A DNA stretch of 16,867 nucleotides. It comes from Jimgerdemannia flammicorona (Eukaryota > Mucoromycota > Endogonomycetes > Endogonales > Endogonaceae). The position numbers and the translations under genes are program-made. The stretch spans positions 1 through 16,867 of the forward strand of contig RBNI01003012.1 in the NCBI GenBank assembly GCA_003990745.1. Reading direction: 5' to 3'. Below the pieces are notes generated by a model. It was not told the origin of the DNA and did no database searches. It was given only the letters and a program-made list of their open reading frames with translations. How positions within the stretch are numbered: position 1 is the first letter of the stretch; every line of letters starts with the position of its first letter. Below are positions 11,201 to 16,867 of the stretch, one piece after another.

Positions 11201-12995
11201 TCCTACTTGCTGAAGATAAATTAAAGAATTAGCGAATTCAAACAGACCATGAGCTCGATTAGATGACAGCTATAAACCAATGGTTCGTATAGGTCTAACG
11301 TACGAGTGGTGTCCTGAGGCTCGGCGAGAGCGTCGGGCTCTTCGAGGCGGTCGGTTTTCTCTAAATATAGACGAATGTTTAATAAGCATAAAGTAGCAGT
11401 TAGCTATAAGTAATTGCGGTATGCAAACCCCCTCCAGTTGTCCGTTATCATCTAGTCACCGCCGTCCCTCATCCGCCAACATTACCTTCGATATTACCAT
11501 TTCCTGAACGATGCAACATGAAACAACACAAATGCCCGTCGGTTGGAAATGTGGATATTTTAAACTGTGTGAACGATGTGCAGTGTCGTTATATACATAC
11601 CTAGACTTGGCTGACGACTGAGATTTTCAAGTGCCGCTCGCGAGTGATGTTCTGTGATTTTCTGGAGCTGTTGGCTCGTGTAAAATTTACTTCCGGCATA
11701 GTGCACGCTCGCTCCATCCACGAATTCGAAAAGATCGGCGGCGGTGTTCGATTCCAGCTCACGCTGATGGAACGCCCGTCGTTTAACGATGAACGATTGC
11801 ATCTCGGGCGAAAACGAAACCGTCGCGATTGCAAGTGCTCGCAAAACTTTATCTTCCATATTTGGTGGTAAGACAGGCGGAATCTCAGCTAAACCAGCTG
11901 CACATTCGATCAACTGATTGTAGACTTCACGAGCGCTAGATCGCCGGTTGGGGTCGAGGTGCCAGCAGTTCCGAATGATATCGTTGAATGCTGTTGGCGC
12001 ACCAGGAATCAGCTCCTCGCGAAGGCCATCTGGTTTGCTGGCAGCAGCTGCCGATGCGTTGCCATGGGGTGGGACCCCGACAATCAGCTGCCACAACAAG
12101 GTTCCCAAGCAGTATACGTCCGATTTTTGTGTATAATGCTTTCCCTCAAAGATCTCAGGAGGAAAGTATGTCATCCGACCATAAACTCCATCCTCAACAT
12201 TTGCATTATCTACAGATCGACTGAGTCCAACATCAATCAAGAGCGCTGTGTAAGATTTATGGAATACTACGTTGCCCGCGTGAAGATCTTCATGGCAGAA
12301 TCCCATATCGTGGAGACTGACCAAGCGACTGGTAAGTTTTATGGCATATGTCAATGCGGTGTACCATTCACCATCTTGTTCGCACGGCTTCTTCTCGAGA
12401 GTGCCCATATCAGCAAATCGCATAATCATCAGATACTCTCCAGTAATAGGGTATTGTGACAAAGCAACAATATCCAATGTGGGGGCAGGAATGGTTTCAC
12501 TTCTGCAGTGACTCAAAAGAACATTGAGCACTAACTGTGTTGGTGAGGTAAAGACATAGTAAGGTTACTGATAATAAAAGTTGTCTGAAAAAATATATAT
12601 TAACCCAACCGAAACTCACCTCTTCGACCATTGACAATTTCAATTCTTTGGCGGCCACATCGCACTTTGCGTTATTCATATCAACTGTTGCACGATAAAC
12701 TTTGGCAAATCCGCCTTCGGCAAAGGGCTTAAATTCGTTGAGTTCCTGGGGCGGAATCCAGGCAAGGTATGGCTCCAGCTGCGGCACGCCCAAGGTATCG
12801 AGGCAGGCACGGAGTTGTTGGTCGTTACGGAGTTGGTGGTCATTACGGAATTTGTCAATATCGCGTTGTCGCCGACTACGGGGTCGACCAAGCACTTTTT
12901 GTTCATAACGGCGATTCTTCCACTTCAAGATTTCTGCTTGGTGGGCTCTGTCCAGGCGGTCCCAGGACTAGCAGATCGTTCAGGCGGGCGGACAT
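5242..12995 (-). CDS. Kinase-LRR protein with one exon per leucine-rich repeat
   Basis: The 5' end has a kinase domain in exons 12995-12620 and 12534-11601. It is followed by 36 LRR exons, R1 (11304-11360) to R36 (5234-5294), the latter carrying the terminal TGA at 5242-5244. Each typical exon is 84 nt, starts with two bases of a split codon and encodes one 28-residue ribonuclease-inhibitor-type LRR of the form NSIGHEGARALAESLKQNTT plus LTELNLx. All introns after the kinase are phase 1. Without skipping, the frame would give roughly 1,400 residues. Three defects complicate this. The best start ATG (12995) is one base out of frame with the kinase frame. R18 has an in-frame TGA (8375-8377). R29 has an in-frame TAG (6455-6457). 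Either of these exons can be skipped with the frame kept. The layout suggests an intracellular recognition kinase, by analogy with RI-type LRR sensors; that role is inference. It may also be a pseudogene. Confidence 0.75.
6030..6287 (-). repeat. Perfect 258-bp duplication, copy A
   Basis: By direct comparison this is identical base for base to 8457-8714, a displacement of 2427 bp or 14 modules. It covers all of exon R31, the next intron upstream and about half of exon R30. Beyond both ends the copies diverge at once to ordinary inter-module similarity. Confidence 0.9.
8457..8714 (-). repeat. Perfect 258-bp duplication, copy B
   Basis: Partner of 6030-6287. It covers exon R17, the adjoining intron and about half of exon R16. 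The first mismatch on the right is at 8715 (A against G). Confidence 0.9.
9241..9511 (-). repeat. Recent tandem module duplication (R12/R13)
   Basis: The 3' exon part plus intron beginning at 9241 and the equivalent beginning at 9418 share unusual variants, including CTTCGTAGCC, GTTGACTGAACACGAAC and CCGATAGTGAGC. They differ only by an A/G change, a 2-bp AC insertion and a few substitutions over about 100 bp. This looks like a one-module tandem duplication, younger than most of the array. Confidence 0.75.
9514..9597 (-). repeat. 12-bp minisatellite, 7 copies, inside an LRR-array intron
   Basis: Seven copies of ACAATGCTTCAC run from 9514 to 9597, with single-base variants in copies 5 and 7. 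They lie in the intron between exons R11 and R12 (9447-9612, 166 nt). Removing six copies (72 nt) restores the usual 94-nt intron length, so the expansion arose from one pre-existing intron motif. Confidence 0.95.
11486..11503 (-). other. Possible 18-nt microexon between kinase and LRR array
   Basis: The gap between the kinase exon and R1 (11361-11600, 240 nt) is over twice the usual intron length. On the minus strand an acceptor GTTCAG, then 18 nt encoding roughly GNGNIE, then a GTAATG donor would split it into introns of 97 and 125 nt and keep phase 1 at both ends. The NxNI start resembles the beginning of an LRR module, so it may be a vestigial repeat. Retaining or skipping it keeps the frame. 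Confidence 0.25.
11601..12967 (-). other. TKL-like protein kinase domain (two exons)
   Basis: Exon 12967-12620 (start of the open kinase frame) and exon 12534-11601 are joined by an 85-nt intron, with donor GTGAGT at 12619-12614 and acceptor CACAG next to 12534. Motifs in order: glycine loop FAEGGFAKVYRA, lysine in VAAKELKL, a helix-C segment with VEE, hinge region IMRFADMGTL, catalytic loop HEDLHAGNVVF, activation start DVG (usual DFG), PPE in place of APE, DVYCLGTLLWQLIVGVPP, and a final arginine in NRRSSAREV. All residues needed for ATP binding and phosphotransfer seem present, so an active Ser/Thr or dual-specificity kinase is likely. The N-terminal lead ends in LAWIPPQELNEF, a type of lead-in seen in expanded kinase families of mycorrhizal and related fungi. 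Confidence 0.88.
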
Positions 12996-13159
12996 GTTTC
13001 GGTAGTGTGTTTGCGATTTCTATGGCTGTCAAAACAGAGATAGACGAGCAGTTTACGAAGTCTATCTCGCGACTTGGCGACGTTTGTGTAATAACGGAGG
13101 CTTAGTCTCAGCCTCTCAGCCTCTCGACACCATCCTGATGAGGATTATGAGCCGCACGG

Positions 13160-13172
13160 TGTCCGTCGGACA
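13160..13172. promoter_or_regulatory. TGTCCG-T-CGGACA inverted repeat, possible zinc-cluster site
   Basis: A perfect 6-bp inverted repeat around one base, containing CCG-N-CGG. Fungal Zn2Cys6 regulators bind CCG/CGG half-sites in this kind of arrangement. It lies about 165 bp upstream of the kinase-LRR start codon. Only motif and position support the call. Confidence 0.3.
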
Positions 13173-13238
13173 ACCTTAACAGTAAGATGTGAGATCAATA
13201 TGTACATGAATATTGTTGTTACTGGTGTTGTTTTATTT

Positions 13239-13256
13239 TAATAATAATAATAATAA
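13239..13256. repeat. Microsatellite (TAA)6
   Basis: Six TAA units followed by AA, in AT-rich intergenic DNA. Confidence 0.9.
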
Positions 13257-13364
13257 AATCATTGAATATGCTTTCATCATCAGCAATAAATTCAATACTT
13301 GCAAAATAGAGTCCATATATATATATACATAATTGCTAAATATAGAAATATATATATGGGTAGG

Positions 13365-13397
<33 letters not shown>

Positions 13398-13403
13398 AGA
13401 AAG

Positions 13404-13431
<28 letters not shown>
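13365..13431. repeat. Two long poly-A tracts (31 and 28 nt)
   Basis: An uninterrupted A31 run (13365-13395) and an A28 run (13404-13431) are separated by TAAGAAAG. It may be simple-sequence expansion or the tail of an old retroposed insert; no target-site duplication is recognised. Homopolymer lengths may also be inexact in the assembly. Confidence 0.9.
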
Positions 13432-13434
<3 letters not shown>

Positions 13435-13996
13435 ATAATGAGTGGTTTATTGTTATGTATTGTGCGCTGCCCACTAGGGGTAGTCAGGAAATTTATCTTC
13501 TCTCTAAATGTCGGTCTTGGCGGCTCTTAGGCAACCGACAGCAAGGACGAGATTAGTTGCACGAGATAAAAGAAGGCCGTGAAAAGGCGGTGGCCGAGCG
13601 GGTGGTTGAACATTCCACCAGATATCGTCTCACTTCCCTACCCCTAGCGCCTTCCCTCTCTCTATTATCTGCTATTCCTCACAAAATGCCCGAGGCTCCG
13701 CTATGATGTACATACTGGTGGCATCACGATTCTTTGGCGATATGTTTGTGGCGCGATTAAGCGCCAGGGTGTTACGATGAAGGGGAGGCTTTTTCTTATG
13801 ATGATCCTATGGTTGTTGAAGGGTATTGCGAATTGCAGGGATGGGAGATTGTATCAAGAAGCTACGATACACACAATTGTGTTTGCATAGACTCGCTTCC
13901 ATTGCAATCGAGTTGCTTGCTCTCATTGTTACAAGCAATCCACAATCCACCACTCAATCACTTATCTCACAACGTCCCGTTGTAATTTTCCCCGCT

Positions 13997-14374
13997 TTAT
14001 TCCTCGTCCTCCTCTTCCGAATCCGTCCTCCTCTTCCGAATCCGTCCGTTGTCTTGTTGATATATCCTGGAACGTGAATAGTGCCAAGTGAGTAGCACGA
14101 CGTGATTGGCCGCTATCGTGATGGCCGCTATTTATGCATTTATAATTAGGTCCACTGGGCGTTGCGGGTCCCTCGTTATCACAGTATGAGAACCTGTGGT
14201 ATCGATTGCCTTGCCCTCCATCCGTTCCGGTTGCTGTACTCACATTTCGAACCCGAGTGTAAGGTCAATGAGCATAATTAGGCCGGTCACCACGACCGCA
14301 CCGAGGAAGATTGGTTTTATGGCGCGGATGTATGACCTTTGAAGCGGGTTTGTTGGCTTGCGATAAGGTGGCAT
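13997..14374 (-). CDS. Small single-pass membrane protein, unknown function
   Basis: Exon 1 runs from the ATG at 14374 to 14244 (phase 2, donor GTGAGTAC). Exon 2 runs from 14066 (acceptor GTTCCAG) to the TAA at 13997-13999. Together they are 201 nt, encoding 66 aa. A basic N-terminus (MPPYRKPTNPLQRSYIRAIK) leads into one hydrophobic segment (PIFLGAVVVTGLIMLIDLTL), then a polar tail with IRKRR and an acidic end, TDSEEEDEE. The stop overlaps an AATAAA hexamer. The layout of a short positive leader plus one membrane span is common among small mitochondrial inner-membrane assembly factors, but I recognise no family. A competing acceptor at 14194-14196 gives a 50-nt intron and a longer frame ending at 13962; I prefer the first model because of its intron length and coherent tail. 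Confidence 0.55.
14007..14044 (-). repeat. 19-bp tandem duplication in the small membrane-protein gene
   Basis: Two perfect copies (14007-14025 and 14026-14044) of a 19-bp unit. Because 19 is not a multiple of three, the copies are read in different frames: the upstream copy gives the basic RIRKRR segment, the other the acidic TDSEEE segment. Confidence 0.9.
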
Positions 14375-15549
14375 TCTGAAAATCCAGAATTGATTTAATC
14401 ATCATGCGTGTTTGTGCGTTTGTGCATGCTATGTTTTATTATGCTTTTGCATGATCTTTCATAGTTCCTTTGCATCCCATCATCATCAATATGGTGGAAA
14501 TCAAGAGTGTCCCGCCTCATGAGCTATTTTGGGATATCGTGGCTGCGAGGTGTTTTGCCGGGTCGATACGGGACCTTTCGCGCCTTGGATCAGTCTCTTA
14601 TGACAAACATCAGCAAATCGTCATTTCCGAGAGCATGTGCAGCAAACTCTTGTACTCAAAGGCATTGACTGGTCACGTCACGGGATCCGGCTGCCTCGTC
14701 CTCCTCGTAGGAGAGGCGTCATGCTGATATGGGGGGTGGCAAATTTACGGCGGTGATCCAATCGTCTGGGATGAGATCAATGAGATGCCGGAATGGGATT
14801 TCTGTAGTTCCGTGATCAATATTTGGCTGTTTCACTGGGCAATTGACAATGCCAGGTTGTGGGGAAGGGAGGAGGTAAATGGTTCATCCATTCAATAAAC
14901 CGTTGTGTAAAGTGGGGATTTGGATACAAGGGCCAATTGAGGACAATGAAGCGGCCAGTGCGAGACATCACACATGACCAAGCATTTTAGGTATGGCGAC
15001 AAACGCCCAGCAAGAGATAGGATTTAACAAAGAGGACAATGGCTATACTCAACCGTTGTTCGGCATGTAAGCCAGTATGTGTATTATATATATGGGCAAA
15101 GGAGGCGGATCGGAGAGTTGCAATATAATTTGTATCTTCACATGGCTTTGCTCTGGCACGGGGGGGTGATCTTCTGTATGCAGCGGGGGGAAGGTGTAGA
15201 GAGATTGGATTGGTATTGTAAGAACGTGCAGAGCATGATATCATGGTGCGACTCTTGGGTGATGTTGGGCTTGGCCTTTTTGGACAAGCAGGCAAGAGAC
15301 CTCGGCCAATCATTCGCAGTAAATTTCGGGAGTGATCTGATGAGAAAAAAAGAAAACACTGGATTGTGAGTGGCCCTTGTAATTACGATCTCTCTTTCCC
15401 TGCTTTGCCTTTTGTCGTCTCTTTGCCCTATCGACTCGTATGAAGTAGTGTTGCTGCCCTTTTGCTGACTTTCTTTTTTGGACGCGCACCTATTCCATCT
15501 ATCCACAACTACACCCCCCCCCCCCCCCAAAAAAAAAAAAAGAAAAATC
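14375..15549. other. Divergent intergenic region between the small gene and FZO1
   Basis: About 1.17 kb containing the upstream regions of both divergent genes. An open frame from ATG 14491 to TGA 14727 (plus strand, 78 codons) has no family resemblance and no supporting signals, so I do not call it a gene. Nothing else recognisable was found. Confidence 0.5.
15514..15541 (+). repeat. C15-A13 homopolymer pair just before the FZO1 start
   Basis: Fifteen C (15514-15528) are followed directly by thirteen A (15529-15541), ending eight bases before the ATG at 15550. It probably lies in the 5' leader or core promoter. Exact lengths may vary between individuals or be sequencing-sensitive. Confidence 0.9.
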
Positions 15550-16746
15550 ATGTCCGCGCAATACTTCGCTGGCGGTGGATCCGCAGGCTCGTCCTTTGTA
15601 AACAGCCAAAACACCCGCCGCCGCTTCTCGCTGCCTTCTGACGAACCCCCAAGGAACCCCACCATGGCCAACTTCCCAAAACCCTCGGAGAGCACCCCCT
15701 GGTCGTGTCCCGCCCCCTCCGTTCCCGCCATCATTACGAATGCCCGGCCCGTCTCTGTCAATCCCTCCACGCCGAGGCTGACCACCGTGCAGGAGAATCA
15801 AATCTTCGCCGACAAGAGCAATCGTCTGCTCAACATTATTAAGGGGACCAACGGCATCCTCAACGAGCTGCGCGAGACAAACAAGAACCGCTTCCTCGTC
15901 TCCTACCCTGTCATCGACTCTCTTAACAAACTCTCCCGATCCCAATCATTCGCCCAGAAACCCGATGACGCCGCCTCCTCTTCCCAACGCGTTATCGACG
16001 CCGTCCCACGCGACTACCTCCGCCGCAGCAACTCCCTGTCCCTCCCCCCCTCCCTCAAAGACAATGCCCAGGTCGATCCATTGACTCACCGCCTTCTGAC
16101 CCCAGAGACCGCCCAAGCATTCAATCACCAGCTCAATGTTCTCAAGCTTGACCTGAAGGTTGGCAACCTCTCGACGGACGTTGCTTCGCTCGAGAAGGAG
16201 TCGATCGCGACTCTCCTGGACGATCGCCTAGCGCAGAGCATCAAGCACCTGGACAACCTGCACTCGCGCGTGGCCGACAAATCCTCCAAGGTTCTCGTCA
16301 CGGGCGACCTCAATGCCGGCAAGTCTACCTTCGTTAACGCCCTGCTTCGCCGCGACCTCATGCCCACCGACCAGCAGCCGTGCACCACCCTCTTCTGTGA
16401 GGTCCTTGACGCTACTGAGAACGACGGCGTCCAGGAGGTTCATGCCGTGCCCGATCCCGCTGCCTACGTTCGCACAGACGAATCCACCTACGACAAGGTC
16501 GACCTCCGTCACCTATACAAGTACGTCACCGACGGAAACGAGCAGTACGCCATTCTCAAGATCTACACCGCCGATAAGAGGTCCACACAGGAGAGTCTAC
16601 TGCATAATGGCGTCGTCGATATCGCAGTGATTGATTCTCCCGGATTGAATCGCGATTCGCTCAAGACTACCGCACTTTTCGCGAGGCAGGAGGAAATTGA
16701 TGTCGTTGTGTTTGTGGTGAGCGCTGAGAATCATTTTACCCTTTCG
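15550..16746 (+). CDS. FZO1: Mitofusin Fzo1, N-terminal part (GTPase of mitochondrial outer-membrane fusion)
   Basis: The first 399 residues form one exon ending at a GTGAGT donor at 16747; the rest lies beyond the window. Fzo1 is a dynamin-family GTPase anchored in the mitochondrial outer membrane that drives fusion. A Ser/Pro-rich N-terminal region with ETNKNRFLVSYPVIDSL is followed by a helical segment (about residues 195-245) and the GTPase domain. The P-loop is GDLNAGKST (residues 252-260), switch I has QPCTT (residues about 276-280), and the G3 motif is DSPGL (362-366). The sequence breaks off after VVFVVSAENHFTLS, where family members continue with the G4 region. The Met at 15550 is preferred; upstream in-frame codons are read through the homopolymer tract and lack an ATG. 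Identification is firm, although the C-terminal half with the membrane anchor cannot be seen. Confidence 0.95.
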
Positions 16747-16867
16747 GTGAGTCACAACAACATTTACTATTATTTCTACTATTGTTATTACTGCTGATAC
16801 TAAATAAATGCATTGATTTGTTTACGAACGGAGAATTGTGAATGATGAATTACGACACTAAAAAAAA

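Larger units (their letters stand above)
5234..11360 (-). repeat. Array of 36 tandem exon-intron LRR modules
   Basis: Exon coordinates in transcription order: R1 11304-11360, R2 11126-11209, R3 10970-11053, R4 10799-10882, R5 10638-10721, R6 10468-10551, R7 10301-10384, R8 10123-10206, R9 9961-10044, R10 9784-9867, R11 9613-9696, R12 9363-9446, R13 9187-9270, R14 9009-9092, R15 8854-8937, R16 8674-8757, R17 8496-8579, R18 8320-8403, R19 8142-8225, R20 7974-8057, R21 7796-7879, R22 7629-7712, R23 7452-7535, R24 7285-7368, R25 7115-7198, R26 6943-7023 (81 nt), R27 6765-6848, R28 6599-6682, R29 6424-6507, R30 6247-6330, R31 6069-6152, R32 5901-5984, R33 5732-5815, R34 5565-5648, R35 5389-5472, R36 5234-5294. 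Donors are mostly GTATGTCTGA. Acceptors are TTCAG or TTAAG types. Module spacing is 155-180 bp, most often 176-178, with one outlier of 250. Confidence 0.93.
12996..13996. other. Intergenic region with simple repeats
   Basis: No convincing gene is seen in this 1-kb stretch. It contains the promoter side of the kinase-LRR gene, a (TAA)6 microsatellite, TA-rich DNA at about 13315-13360, two long A tracts, and a 6-bp-stem hairpin at 13749-13766 (TGGCGC, six-base loop, GCGCCA). Confidence 0.5.

Noticed and set aside
5234..11360. CRISPR-like array, considered because of regular spacing
   Set aside because: The repeat units encode LRRs with splice sites, the spacers are similar to each other, and the genome is eukaryotic.
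13292..13474. Poly-lysine or poly-phenylalanine frames
   Set aside because: They are translations of the A31/A28 tracts.
13588..13622. tRNA-like string GGTGGCCGAGCGGGTGG followed by GTTGAACATTCCACC, resembling a Leu/Ser tRNA D-arm joined to a T-arm-like hairpin
   Set aside because: There is no matching acceptor stem, no anticodon arm and no proper TTCGANTCC loop; at best it is a tiny tRNA-derived fragment.
14491..14727. Open frame of 78 codons on the plus strand beginning MVEIKSVPPHELFWD
   Set aside because: No recognised family, no splice or promoter support, and length compatible with chance.
15079..15369. Open frame with YYIYGQRRRIGELQYNLYLH
   Set aside because: Low-information sequence upstream of FZO1, no ATG-context or family support; likely non-coding.

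Overview
The window looks like nuclear DNA of a fungus, probably an early-diverging, intron-rich lineage. The grounds are a clear mitofusin Fzo1 gene, a fungal-type vacuolar amino-acid transporter with ten small exons, GT-AG introns mostly of 70-250 nt, long A/T homopolymers, and a TKL-type kinase resembling those expanded in Mucoromycota and chytrids. The lineage is inferred from gene content only.

Layout. 347-912 (+): a possible two-exon gene for a small unknown protein. 1152-1176: a CRE-like palindrome and TATA-like box. 1210-4082 (+): a ten-exon Avt2-like amino-acid/auxin permease (525 aa after splicing), including one probable GC-AG intron. 4083-5241: AT-rich intergenic DNA with an orphan TPR relic (minus) and a CAAGC microsatellite. 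5242-12995 (-): a very unusual kinase-LRR gene. 12996-13996: intergenic, with poly-A tracts. 13997-14374 (-): a two-exon gene for a 66-residue single-pass membrane protein. 14375-15549: intergenic, ending in a C15-A13 tract. 15550-16746 (+): the first exon of FZO1, continuing past the window edge.

The main discovery candidate is the kinase-LRR gene. A kinase encoded by two exons is followed by 36 tandem exon-plus-intron modules. Thirty-three exons are exactly 84 nt, one is 81 nt and the two outer ones are truncated. Each encodes one 28-residue ribonuclease-inhibitor-type leucine-rich repeat, and every internal intron is phase 1. The introns are nearly as similar to each other as the exons, so the module of about 155-180 bp has been duplicating as a unit. 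A 258-bp stretch is perfectly duplicated 14 modules away. Outer modules are degenerate and the middle is homogenised. Two internal exons carry in-frame stop codons, yet because the exons are symmetric either could be skipped without changing frame. This is a plausible substrate for copy-number variation and alternative splicing of a kinase-linked recognition domain, or an array that is decaying.

The other genes are mostly separate: transporter, mitochondrial fusion GTPase and small membrane protein show no obvious functional link with the kinase-LRR gene. All exon boundaries were derived by hand from splice signals, reading frame and family expectation; no search or transcript data were available.
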